From contig JBFMHE010000001.1 of assembly GCA_040752355.1 (NCBI GenBank), forward strand, positions 124,001 through 188,000: 64,000 nucleotides of DNA, read 5' to 3'. Under the pieces are notes generated by a model, which did no database searches, was not told where the DNA came from, and worked only from the letters and a program-made list of their open reading frames with translations. Made by a program: the position numbers and the translations under genes. This stretch comes from Nitrospirota bacterium (lineage in GTDB: Bacteria; Nitrospirota; Thermodesulfovibrionia; Thermodesulfovibrionales; Dissulfurispiraceae). Below, piece by piece: positions 54,803 through 62,990 of the stretch (its first letter is position 1; every line of letters begins with the position of its first letter).

Positions 54803-54926
54803 GTTTCGAGTGCTGGATCCCCATAACCGAACACTCGACATGGGTGATCGATATGGAATACTTCACTGCCAGTATATATCAGATGGAGTGTTCAGCTGAA
54901 AATGAGTCTCTATCGAGGTGAATTGA
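54803..54926. other. Intergenic spacer inside the cluster with a short inverted repeat
   Basis: 124 bases, the only real gap in the first two thirds of the cluster. GAACACTC (about 54830) and GAGTGTTC (about 54888) form an 8-bp inverted repeat that could be a terminator, an operator, or part of a second promoter region. No clear promoter hexamers read. Confidence 0.4.
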
Positions 54927-55994
54927 ATGCTGCAGAAGGAAATGCTGATTACCGAGACGGAGTCTATAAAAGACACCCTGAAACAGTTGGACCGGTGCGC
55001 CGAGAAGGTGCTGCTGGTCGTGGACAAGAGGGGCAGGCTCCTCGGCGCCATTACCGACGGCGATATCAGGCGGTATATCCTGGCGGGTAAGAGTCTGGAT
55101 ACCGATATCAGCGAGGTTTACAACAGGAAACCCACCTTCATAAGGAAGTCGGAATTCAGTACGAAGGAAGCGAAGAAGATTCTCATCAAGAGGAAGATCG
55201 AACTGCTTCCGGTGGTGGATGATGACAACAAGGTGGTGGATTTTGTTACCTGGAAAGAGGTCTTTTCGGAGGATACGAACGGAAAGTCGACGAGCAGAAA
55301 GCTCTGCGTTCCCGTCGTCATTATGGCGGGAGGGAAGGGGACGCGGCTGGAGCCCTTCACCACAATACTGCCGAAACCGCTGATCCCTATCAAGGATAAA
55401 CCTATCATCGAGATCATCATCGACAAGTTCAGGGATTTCGGCATCAAAGACTATTACCTCACCTTAAATTACAAAGGGGAGATGATCGAGGCCTATTTTA
55501 AACATATCGATAAGGACTATACTTTGCACTACGTGTGGGAGGAGGACTTCTGGGGGACCGGGGGGAGCCTGAAGCTCCTGGAAGACGAAATAGCGGATAC
55601 CTTTATCGTTTCCAACTGCGATGTCATCGTCAAGGCCGATTTCGAAGAGGTGGTCCATCTGCATAAAAAGCAGAACGCCTCGATGACAGTCCTCTCTTCT
55701 ATTCAGCATTACAAGATTCCGTACGGCGTTATCAACTTCAAGAACGGCGGAAGGATTACGGACATTCTCGAGAAGCCGGAATATACCTTCACCATCAATA
55801 CGGGCGTTTATGTGCTGAGCAGAGAGGTCCTCCGCTATATCCCCGAGCGGTCGCATTTCGATATGACCGACCTGATGACCTGCCTCCTGAAGCACCACAA
55901 GAAGGTCGTCACCTATCCGGTGAATGAGAATGAATATGTCGATATCGGTCAGTGGGAAGAGTACCGCCGGGCCGTCGATAAGCTGCACATATAA
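54927..55994 (+). CDS. ptmE: CBS-domain sugar-1-phosphate nucleotidyltransferase (PtmE-type)
   Basis: A 355-residue protein: two CBS motifs at the N-terminus (about 5-120: LLGAITDGDIRRYIL and LPVVDDDNKVVDFVTW) followed by an NTP transferase (VVIMAGGKGTRLEPFTTILPKPLIPI, residue about 130 onward, NCDVIVK, FTINTGVYVLS). This CBS-transferase layout is that of Campylobacter PtmE, which makes GDP-glucosamine or GDP-GlcNAc as the first step of legionaminic acid synthesis. It therefore supports a GDP-linked route. Confidence 0.82.
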   Translation: MLQKEMLITETESIKDTLKQLDRCAEKVLLVVDKRGRLLGAITDGDIRRYILAGKSLDTDISEVYNRKPTFIRKSEFSTKEAKKILIKRKIELLPVVDDDNKVVDFVTWKEVFSEDTNGKSTSRKLCVPVVIMAGGKGTRLEPFTTILPKPLIPIKDKPIIEIIIDKFRDFGIKDYYLTLNYKGEMIEAYFKHIDKDYTLHYVWEEDFWGTGGSLKLLEDEIADTFIVSNCDVIVKADFEEVVHLHKKQNASMTVLSSIQHYKIPYGVINFKNGGRITDILEKPEYTFTINTGVYVLSREVLRYIPERSHFDMTDLMTCLLKHHKKVVTYPVNENEYVDIGQWEEYRRAVDKLHI

Positions 55995-56026
55995 GAACAC
56001 ATATAAGAAAAGGGATAAAGAGACCA

Positions 56027-56752
56027 GTGTACAATGGAAAAAGAATAGTGGCCCTCATCACGGCACGGGGCGGCAGCAAGGGACTGCCGCGAAAGAACAT
56101 CAGGCCCCTGCTTGGCATGCCGCTTATGGCGTGGTCCATAGAGCAGGGGCTTGCAAGCAGGTATCTTGATGGCGTCATCGTGAGCACCGACGACGAGGAG
56201 ATCGCCGCTGTAGCGCGGCAGTGCGGTGCGGAGATTCCTTTTTTGAGGCCGGCGGAGCTTGCCTCGGATGAAGCGAAATCGGTCGATGTCATTGCCCATG
56301 CCTTGGCGTTCCTCAAAGAGAGGGGAAGCGTGTTCGATTATCTGCTGCTCCTCGAGCCGACATCGCCGCTCAGAGAGGTGAGCGATATCGATACTGCAAT
56401 AGAACGACTGCTGGAGCACCCCACTGCTAAGGCACTGGTGAGCGTTGCAAAACTCGAGAGCGGACATCCGGAGTTTAATGTGATTATTGATGAGCAGACG
56501 GGATGCCTTCGCAGGATGAACGGCAGTGCGGACTTCAAGGTTTTGAGGCGTCAGGAGCTTTCGGAGGTGTTCTTTCTGGAAGGGAGTATCTATCTTTCTG
56601 AAACTGAGATGCTGTTGTCCAGACAGACCTTCTATCATGAGTTGACGCTCGCCTATCCTGTACCGCGATGGAAATCGCTCGAAATTGATGAGCTGTGCGA
56701 CTTCATCTGTGCCGAAGCCCTGCTAAAGGCCCGGCAGGAAGGACTTTTTTAG
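56027..56752 (+). CDS. legF: CMP-legionaminic acid synthetase (LegF/NeuA family)
   Basis: A 241-residue CMP-sugar synthetase with GTG start at 56027: ITARGGSKGLPRKNIRPL (nucleotide loop), STDDEEIAAVARQCG, LLLEPTSPLREVSDID and FLEGSIYLSE. The enzyme activates the nonulosonic acid with CTP for a glycosyltransferase. Some distance from ptmE (32 bases) and 1-base overlap with the next gene. Confidence 0.88.
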   Translation: MYNGKRIVALITARGGSKGLPRKNIRPLLGMPLMAWSIEQGLASRYLDGVIVSTDDEEIAAVARQCGAEIPFLRPAELASDEAKSVDVIAHALAFLKERGSVFDYLLLLEPTSPLREVSDIDTAIERLLEHPTAKALVSVAKLESGHPEFNVIIDEQTGCLRRMNGSADFKVLRRQELSEVFFLEGSIYLSETEMLLSRQTFYHELTLAYPVPRWKSLEIDELCDFICAEALLKARQEGLF

Positions 56753-57756
56753 TGAAGAGATTTCTGATCATAGGATTGGGCTCGATGGGTAAAAGAAGGA
56801 TAAGGAATCTGAGGGCCCTGGGATATGACGACATTACCGGCTTCGACTTGAGGGCCGAGCGCAGAGAAGAGGCTGAAGGAGATTTCGGGATATGCACCGT
56901 TACCGACCTGCACACCATCGACGAGTTCGATGCGGTGGTTATCTCCACCTCGCCGGCCCATCATACCGCCTACATACAGTTGGCTATAGAGAAAGGAAAA
57001 CCCTGCTTCGTGGAGCTGAGCCTTTTGGTGCAAAATCTCCCCGATCTCGACCGCACCTCACGGGCAAAAGGAGTGCTCGTTGCGCCTTCCTGCACGTTCA
57101 GGTTTCATCCGTCGGTGCGGCTGATAAAGCGACTCGTTGAGAGCGGAGACTACGGGAGGGTCACTTCCTTCACCTATCATTCAGGGCAGTATCTTCCCGA
57201 CTGGCATCCGTGGGAGAATATACGGGACTTCTTCGTGAGCAAGAAAGAGACCTCGGGCTGCAAGGAGATCCTCTCCTTCGAGCTGCACTGGATGACCTAT
57301 GTCCTCGGAATGCCCCGGAACCTCATCGCCCTCAGCGGCAGGGCAGCCACGCTCGATATCGATATCGACGATGCCGTGGCTGTCAGCATGGAGTTCGACC
57401 GCGGCATAGGAGTCCTGTTTGCCGATACGGTCTCGCGGTTTGCGACGAGGAGCCTCATTCTCAACCTGGAAAGGGCGCAGCTGCGGTGGGACTGGGAGCA
57501 AAAGCTTGTAAGGCTCTATGATGCCGATACAAAGCAATGGACCGGGTATCCGGAGCCCGAAGGGCATGCGCATAGCGGCTATAACGCGGGTATCGTGGAG
57601 CAGATGTACATTGGAGAGCTGCAGACGTTCATCGAGGCGGCAGAGAGAGGGAGGCCCTTTCCGCTCTCTCTGAGCGATACTATCAGGATTCTCGAGCTGA
57701 TCGAAGCCATAGAAGAAAATTCATATGCCACTAAGAGTGCCGGAGGGAAACGATGA
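56752..57756 (+). CDS. Gfo/Idh/MocA-type oxidoreductase
   Basis: A 334-residue NAD(P) oxidoreductase: IIGLGSMGKRRIRNL (Rossmann), AVVISTSPAHHTAYIQLAIEKGKPCFVE and C-terminal alpha/beta domain with VGSFTYHSG-like VTSFTYHSGQYLPDWHPWENI. GTG start at 56752 overlaps the legF stop by one base. In Campylobacter ptm clusters oxidoreductases (PtmF, PtmA) act in modifying Leg; a matching role is inferred. The reaction is not known. Confidence 0.82.
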   Translation: MKRFLIIGLGSMGKRRIRNLRALGYDDITGFDLRAERREEAEGDFGICTVTDLHTIDEFDAVVISTSPAHHTAYIQLAIEKGKPCFVELSLLVQNLPDLDRTSRAKGVLVAPSCTFRFHPSVRLIKRLVESGDYGRVTSFTYHSGQYLPDWHPWENIRDFFVSKKETSGCKEILSFELHWMTYVLGMPRNLIALSGRAATLDIDIDDAVAVSMEFDRGIGVLFADTVSRFATRSLILNLERAQLRWDWEQKLVRLYDADTKQWTGYPEPEGHAHSGYNAGIVEQMYIGELQTFIEAAERGRPFPLSLSDTIRILELIEAIEENSYATKSAGGKR

Positions 57757-58943
57757 AGTACTGTACGCGGTGCATAACGCCGGAAACACACGATACGATT
57801 ATGTACGATGAAGAGGGGGTCTGCAGCGTCTGCAGGCAGATCGAATACAAACAGGAGAAGATCGATTGGGACGAGCGGAGACGGCAGCTCGACGAGCTCG
57901 TCGTCCAGTATAAGGATAAGGGGATGTATGACTGCGTCGTGCCGTTCAGCGGCGGCAAAGACAGTACGTTTCAGTTATGGTATATCGTCAAGCAGCTGGG
58001 GCTGAAGCCGTTGGTCGTGCGGTTCAATCACTGGGGGTACCGGCCTCTCGTTCTCGAAAATAATACGCGCACATTCAAGCAGCTCGGTGTCGATGTGATT
58101 GAATATACGCCCAACTGGCATGTCGTGCGTGAGTTGATGCTCGAATCATTCAAGAGAAGGGGCGATTTCTGCTGGCATTGCCATACCGGCATCTATGCGG
58201 GCGTCATGCATATGGCCCTGCGCTTCGGGGCGCCGCTTATCTTCTGGGGCGAGTCGCTCGCCGAGTACGCATCCTGGTACTCATACGAGGAGATGGAAGA
58301 AGTTGACGAGAAACGCTTCAACCGCGTTATGAATCTCGGTATGACGGCGGAGGATATGTATGAATTCCTCGGTGGAAGAGTAAGCAAGAGGGACTTATGG
58401 ATGTTTGCATTCCCGCCGCGTCGTGACCTGATGAAGCTCGGATGCCGCTCGATCTGCCTGGGCAGCTACATCAAATGGGACACGAAGAAGCAGGTCGAGA
58501 TCATTAAGCGGGAGCTTGGCTGGAAAGGGCAGGAAGTGGAGGGGCGGCATCCCGATTATGACTACGAAAAAATCGAATGCTTTTTCCAGGGCATCAGGGA
58601 TTACTCGAAGTACATTAAGCGTGGTTATGGACGCACCAATCATCTCGCCAGCATAGATATCCGCAATAAGCGGCTGACTCGTGAAGAGGGGTGGAAGATG
58701 GCGCAGGAGTTCGACGGAAAGCGCCCGGCATTCCTCGATCGCTTCCTCGAGATACTGCAGATCACCGAAAATGAGTTTTATGAGATACTGACGAAGTTGA
58801 GCGTCCATCCATGGAAATTCGACAGGACAGAAGTAGCGACAGGAAAGCCGCTCCCCGATATGGAGCAATGGGACTGCACTAAAGTAGACAAACCGATCGG
58901 TCCTCCAAAGGACAAGAAAGAGAAGGCAGAAGCGTATATATGA
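57753..58943 (+). CDS. N-acetyl sugar amidotransferase (PseA/WbpG/PtmG-like PP-loop ATPase)
   Basis: A 396-residue protein: N-terminal Zn ligands CTRC and CSVC, PP-loop SGGKDSTFQLWYI (about 65), FCWHCHTGIYAG and AFPPRRDLMKLG. PP-loop enzymes activate a carbonyl with ATP; PseA and WbpG use it to turn an acetamido group into acetamidino. It is coupled (ATGA) to HisH-like and HisF-like genes, as with WbpG-HisH2-HisF2 in Pseudomonas O-antigen, which supply ammonia from glutamine. Expected product: acetamidino legionaminic acid. Confidence 0.88.
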   Translation: MKYCTRCITPETHDTIMYDEEGVCSVCRQIEYKQEKIDWDERRRQLDELVVQYKDKGMYDCVVPFSGGKDSTFQLWYIVKQLGLKPLVVRFNHWGYRPLVLENNTRTFKQLGVDVIEYTPNWHVVRELMLESFKRRGDFCWHCHTGIYAGVMHMALRFGAPLIFWGESLAEYASWYSYEEMEEVDEKRFNRVMNLGMTAEDMYEFLGGRVSKRDLWMFAFPPRRDLMKLGCRSICLGSYIKWDTKKQVEIIKRELGWKGQEVEGRHPDYDYEKIECFFQGIRDYSKYIKRGYGRTNHLASIDIRNKRLTREEGWKMAQEFDGKRPAFLDRFLEILQITENEFYEILTKLSVHPWKFDRTEVATGKPLPDMEQWDCTKVDKPIGPPKDKKEKAEAYI

Positions 58944-59560
58944 TCGCAATTATCGATTATGGTATGGGCAATGTCCGTTCCATAATCAATGCACTCTACT
59001 ATATCGGCTATGATGCGGTTATCACCGCTGAGCCGCAGCAGATCGATGATGCATCACACATCATCCTCCCCGGTGTCGGCGCTTTTGGCGATGCAATGGT
59101 AAATATTGTACGCCGCGGGCTGGATGAAATTCTGAAGAAGCAGGTGTTTGAGAAAGGAAAGCCTTTCATGGGAATTTGTCTGGGTCTGCAGCTCCTCGCA
59201 AAGTGCAGCGAGGAGCACGGCCATCACAATGGTCTTGGATGGTTCGATGCGGAAGTTCTAAAATTCAATCTCAACGGGAGCCGGCTGAAGATCCCGCATA
59301 TGGGGTGGAACGAGATTACTCCGGCGAGCGACCATTTCCTTTTTTCTCATCTGAAGAATACTGAACGGACCTTTTACTTTGTCCACAGCTTCCATATTGT
59401 TTGCCATAAACAAAATGATGTTGCTGCCACCTGTGAATACGGCATCAACTTTAACGCAGCTATTGCTCGGGACAACATAGTTGCCACCCAGTTTCACCCC
59501 GAAAAGAGCCAGGACAATGGTATTCAGGTCCTGAAGAATTTTCTCGAATGGAATCCATAG
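58940..59560 (+). CDS. HisH-like glutamine amidotransferase of the sugar-amidation module
   Basis: A 206-residue class I glutaminase: IDYGMGNVRSI, PGVGAFGDAM, GICLGLQLL (nucleophile Cys about 81), VHSFHI and TQFHPEKSQ (His and Glu of the triad). It should release ammonia from glutamine and pass it through the HisF-like partner. Beside a sugar amidotransferase and no other his genes, a role in histidine synthesis is unlikely. ATGA overlap with the PseA-like gene, 4-base gap to hisF-like. Confidence 0.88.
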   Translation: MIAIIDYGMGNVRSIINALYYIGYDAVITAEPQQIDDASHIILPGVGAFGDAMVNIVRRGLDEILKKQVFEKGKPFMGICLGLQLLAKCSEEHGHHNGLGWFDAEVLKFNLNGSRLKIPHMGWNEITPASDHFLFSHLKNTERTFYFVHSFHIVCHKQNDVAATCEYGINFNAAIARDNIVATQFHPEKSQDNGIQVLKNFLEWNP

Positions 59561-59564
59561 CCGC

Positions 59565-60341
59565 ATGGTGAAGAAAAGAATTATTCCCAAATTTCTTATA
59601 AAAGACGGCCGACTGGTAAAGGGAGTTCGCTTCCATGAGAATTTCCGCGAGGCAGGAAACCCGGTGACGACTGCCAAGGTTTACGATGCCTATGGTGTTG
59701 ATGAGCTCATCTTTGTCGACATACAGGCGAGCGTCGAGAGTCGAGCAACTGTTGTTGATATCATTGAGCGCGTCTCCGAGGAAATCTTTATGCCTTTTAC
59801 CGCCGGAGGAGGGGTGCGTACTCTGGACGACGTCAACAATCTGCTCAGGGCAGGGGCAGACAAGGTTTCGGTGACTACCGCTGCTGTCGAGAACCCTCGT
59901 TTTATCAAGGAGGCGGCGAGCCGGTTCGGCGACCAGTGCATGATTGTCTGTATTGACTATAAAGAAACTGCGCCAGGGGTCTTTCGCGTCTTTACCCATG
60001 GAGGCTCAAGGTCCACCGATCTCGAACCCCTTGAGTTTGCATTGACCCTGCAGGACCACAGCTGCGGTGAGATCGTCCTGTGTTCCATTGACCGGGACGG
60101 AACTATGTCGGGATACGATCTGGAGCTGATTCACAGGGCGAGCGAGCGTCTGGAAATCCCCCTGATCGCCTCGAGCGGGGCGGGAAGCCTGCAGGACTGC
60201 ATCGATGCCTTTGACGCGGGTGCATCGGCGATAACCATCAGCAGCATGTTTCTCTTCACCGACCACAGCCCCATAAAAGTACGGTCGTTCCTGTGGTCGA
60301 AAAATGTTAACGTCAGGGCGAGCAAGAGCAGCAGGAATTGA
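59565..60341 (+). CDS. HisF-like (beta/alpha)8 partner lacking the catalytic Asp11
   Basis: A 258-residue barrel close to HisF: KRIIPKFLIKDGRLVKGVRF, FTAGGGVRTLDDVNNLL, GADKVSVTTAAVENP, VCIDYK and SIDRDGTMSGYD. In true HisF strand 1 reads C-L-D-V-K-D-G-R, with Asp11 as acid; here K-F-L-I-K-D-G-R has Leu at that position. The second key Asp (about 130, CID) is kept. It probably acts as ammonia channel and scaffold for the sugar amidotransferase rather than as imidazole glycerol phosphate cyclase. The gap to the next gene is 2 bases. Confidence 0.88.
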   Translation: MVKKRIIPKFLIKDGRLVKGVRFHENFREAGNPVTTAKVYDAYGVDELIFVDIQASVESRATVVDIIERVSEEIFMPFTAGGGVRTLDDVNNLLRAGADKVSVTTAAVENPRFIKEAASRFGDQCMIVCIDYKETAPGVFRVFTHGGSRSTDLEPLEFALTLQDHSCGEIVLCSIDRDGTMSGYDLELIHRASERLEIPLIASSGAGSLQDCIDAFDAGASAITISSMFLFTDHSPIKVRSFLWSKNVNVRASKSSRN

Positions 60342-60343
60342 TA

Positions 60344-61000
60344 ATGAAGCTATCACTCGATAGAAACGATTTAGCGGACTACGTGAGCTGCCAGACGGAA
60401 AACTTCTTTCCCGATAAGAGGAGCGGAATACGGGAAGCCATTGTGCGGCATCTCGACAGAACGCTCGAGAGAGTCGCATACTGCTTCTCGAAAATCGATG
60501 TCAAATACTTCAGAGAAGGAGATGATGTATTTTTTAATCATCTCCACGGCGACCACTACGCCATGTTTTTATATCTTTTGTCGAATACCATCCATAGAGC
60601 CTCAGGTGATCCTGCCGCCTGCGCGAAGCTGTTCCAGCTGAACAGGGCGCTTCACGGCATCGATGCTTTTTATGAAGTGGAGCTGCCGGAGATATTTCTC
60701 TTTGTCCATCCTCTCGGTACCGTGCTGGGAAGAGCGAGCTACGCGAATTATTTTCTCGTCTATCAGCAGTGCAATGTCGGCAGCAATAAGAATGTGTATC
60801 CAACACTTAAAGAATATGTGAGCCTTCACCCGGGGGCGTCAGTATTAGGGAGTTGCGTCGTTGAAGAAAATTGCACGATTGGAGCGGGCTCTCTGCTGCT
60901 GGATAGGAATCTCGAAAAGAATAGCGTCTATGTCGGGAATCCGAAATCGTTCAGCATTAAAGAGTCTGCCGAGAGGAACCCTATCTGGACGCTTAACTGA
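60344..61000 (+). CDS. Serine-acetyltransferase-like left-handed beta-helix protein
   Basis: A 218-residue protein with a helical N-terminal half like serine acetyltransferase (DDVFFNHLHGDHYAMFLYLLSNTIHR) and hexapeptide repeats (NVYPTLKEYVSLHPGASVLGSCVVEENCTIGAGSLLLD). It ends ENSVYVGNPKSF, similar to the end of acyltransferases. Possible role: acylation of an amino group on a sugar or an amino acid. Start ATG 60344 (TTG at 60338 is possible). 2 bases after the hisF-like gene. Confidence 0.75.
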   Translation: MKLSLDRNDLADYVSCQTENFFPDKRSGIREAIVRHLDRTLERVAYCFSKIDVKYFREGDDVFFNHLHGDHYAMFLYLLSNTIHRASGDPAACAKLFQLNRALHGIDAFYEVELPEIFLFVHPLGTVLGRASYANYFLVYQQCNVGSNKNVYPTLKEYVSLHPGASVLGSCVVEENCTIGAGSLLLDRNLEKNSVYVGNPKSFSIKESAERNPIWTLN

Positions 61001-61025
61001 TGAAATTAAGGAGAGCGATGGAGCG

Positions 61026-62363
61026 ATGAATAAAGAAAGCATGGAAACCGAAAACAGCGGCGTTGTGTTATATAGAAAGGCGAAGAGAATCATACCGGGC
61101 GGAACACAACTGCTCTCCAAGCGGCCCGAGATGTTTCTTCCCGAGCAGTGGCCGTCCTACTATTCGAAATCCAAAGGCGTCGAGGTGTGGGACCTCGACG
61201 GAAATAAATTCGTCGATATGAGCATTTGCGGCGTTGGGGCCTGCATCCTCGGGTATGCCGACCGGGAGGTCGATACTGCGGTGAAGAAGGCCATTGCCGC
61301 CGGGACGATGTCAACACTGAATTGTCCGGAGGAGGTGGAACTCGCTGAGCTGTTGTGCGAGATTCACCCCTGGGCTGAGATGGCGAGGTTCGGCCGGTGC
61401 GGCGGTGAGGCCATGGCCGTTGCCGTGCGTATTGCCAGGGCAGCCACCGGCAGGGATAAAGTAGCCTTCTGCGGCTATCACGGCTGGCACGATTGGTATC
61501 TTTCGGCGAACCTGGCGGACGATAAAAACCTCGACGGCCAGTTGCTGCCGGGCCTGGAGCCCGCCGGTGTTCCGCGTGCCCTCAAGGGCACGGCCCTCCC
61601 TTTTCATTACAACAAACCTGAAACGCTGGATGCTCTCGTCGCCGCCGAAGGAGGTTCTATTGCCGCAATTGTCATGGAGCCGGTAAGGCACGCGGAGCCC
61701 GACCTGACATTTCTCTCCTATGTACGTGCGACCGCGGAGAGGATCGGTGCGGTGCTGGTCTTCGATGAAGTCACTTCCGGCTGGCGCATGAATGTCGGAG
61801 GCATTCACCTGCTTTATGGCATCACCCCCGATATCGCCGTGTTCGCCAAAGGCATAAGCAACGGCTATCCTATGGCAGCGATTATCGGGAAGAGAGCGGT
61901 GATGGAAGCAGCGCAGAAGACCTTTATCAGCAGTACCTACTGGACCGAAAAGATCGGGCCTGTAGCGGCGCTGGCGACGATCAGAAAGATGCAGCACGAT
62001 AGTGTGCCCGAGCATTTATGCAAGATCGGCAGTCGCATACAAAGGCTCTGGCAGAAGACAGCAAAGAAATACGGCCTGAAGATGAAATTGCACGGAATTC
62101 CGCCCCTGAGTATCTTTGCCCTGGATTACGGTGAGCAATCGCCGGCGCTCCACACCCTGTTTACCCAGGAAATGGTGCAACGGGGATTTATCGCATCCAA
62201 GGCGTTTTACGCAACGTACGCTCACAAAAGCAAGCACCTGTCGGCCTACGCGGCGGCCCTGGACGAGGTGTTCTCCGTACTCGCCGATGCCCTGAACAAA
62301 GGCAGGATAGCTGAAGCGCTGCGGGGACCTGTGGCGCACAGCGGATTTAAACGATTAGCATAG
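61026..62363 (+). CDS. Class III aminotransferase (glutamate-1-semialdehyde aminomutase-like)
   Basis: A 445-residue PLP enzyme: GGTQLLSKRPEMF, DLDGNKFVDM, GRCGGEAMAVAVRIAR, CGYHGWHDWY, VFDEVTSGWR and the PLP Lys in FAKGISNGYPMA. Fold type I, HemL-like, but the gene sits in a sugar cluster, not with haem genes; such enzymes act as aminotransferases on odd sugars or keto compounds. ATG 61026 is chosen; the frame is open earlier inside the acyltransferase gene. 25 bases downstream of it. Confidence 0.82.
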   Translation: MNKESMETENSGVVLYRKAKRIIPGGTQLLSKRPEMFLPEQWPSYYSKSKGVEVWDLDGNKFVDMSICGVGACILGYADREVDTAVKKAIAAGTMSTLNCPEEVELAELLCEIHPWAEMARFGRCGGEAMAVAVRIARAATGRDKVAFCGYHGWHDWYLSANLADDKNLDGQLLPGLEPAGVPRALKGTALPFHYNKPETLDALVAAEGGSIAAIVMEPVRHAEPDLTFLSYVRATAERIGAVLVFDEVTSGWRMNVGGIHLLYGITPDIAVFAKGISNGYPMAAIIGKRAVMEAAQKTFISSTYWTEKIGPVAALATIRKMQHDSVPEHLCKIGSRIQRLWQKTAKKYGLKMKLHGIPPLSIFALDYGEQSPALHTLFTQEMVQRGFIASKAFYATYAHKSKHLSAYAAALDEVFSVLADALNKGRIAEALRGPVAHSGFKRLA

Positions 62364-62420
62364 CAAAGTTATGGCCGGTCTATGGTAGTATAGAGAGGCT
62401 TTCAATCCCGAGGAGGATGA

Positions 62421-62990
62421 ATGATGGAAAAAACAACTCCCTACGCGGCAAATTACAATTCCGCTCTTTCTTTTCTGAAGCTGGACCAGAAAGAGCCTGC
62501 AATAGAGACATTGAAAAGGGCACTGTCCCAGGTGCCCGAAGCCGACAAGAGCGAAGACAATGCAACCTACTTGGGTATATTGGCGTCGCTCGCTTTCTTG
62601 TCACTGGAAAAGCGTGAATCCCGACAAGCAGCGGCCTATGTGGACGAGGGTCTCACGGTGAAAAAGAACCACGCAGACCTGCTGTTTGTGAGGGCACTTT
62701 TGCTTGTTGATGCGCAACGCTTCGATGAAGTGCTCGAGACAGCCGTTCATTATTTATTGGCGTTGCAAGAGAGTGATGCGCCTCGGTACGGCTATAGGTA
62801 CACCCATCCCGGGGCTCTAAAAGAAGTGTATGATACGCTTATCCCCATGGCCTGCCGCTATGCTTTACAGTATGATCAGATTAAAGATATTGTAGACAAA
62901 CTGTGGCATTCTACAAAGAGTGAATGGATAAAGAGAGCGCATGAAGCGATGGAGAAGGCCGGTGCCGCACGGAACTGCCAAACGAATTGA
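62421..62990 (+). CDS. TPR-like helical-repeat protein
   Basis: A 189-residue soluble protein of helical hairpins (YNSALSFLKLDQKEPAIETLKRALSQVP, AYVDEGLTVKKNHADLLFVRALLLVDA), TPR-like. GAGGAGG precedes the ATG. It begins 57 bases after the aminotransferase and overlaps the next gene by 1 base. Possible scaffold for the glycosylation machinery; unknown. Confidence 0.7.
   Translation: MMEKTTPYAANYNSALSFLKLDQKEPAIETLKRALSQVPEADKSEDNATYLGILASLAFLSLEKRESRQAAAYVDEGLTVKKNHADLLFVRALLLVDAQRFDEVLETAVHYLLALQESDAPRYGYRYTHPGALKEVYDTLIPMACRYALQYDQIKDIVDKLWHSTKSEWIKRAHEAMEKAGAARNCQTN

Noticed and set aside
58940-60341. hisH-hisF of histidine biosynthesis
   Set aside because: No other his genes are nearby, they are coupled to a sugar amidotransferase, and the HisF-like protein lacks Asp11.
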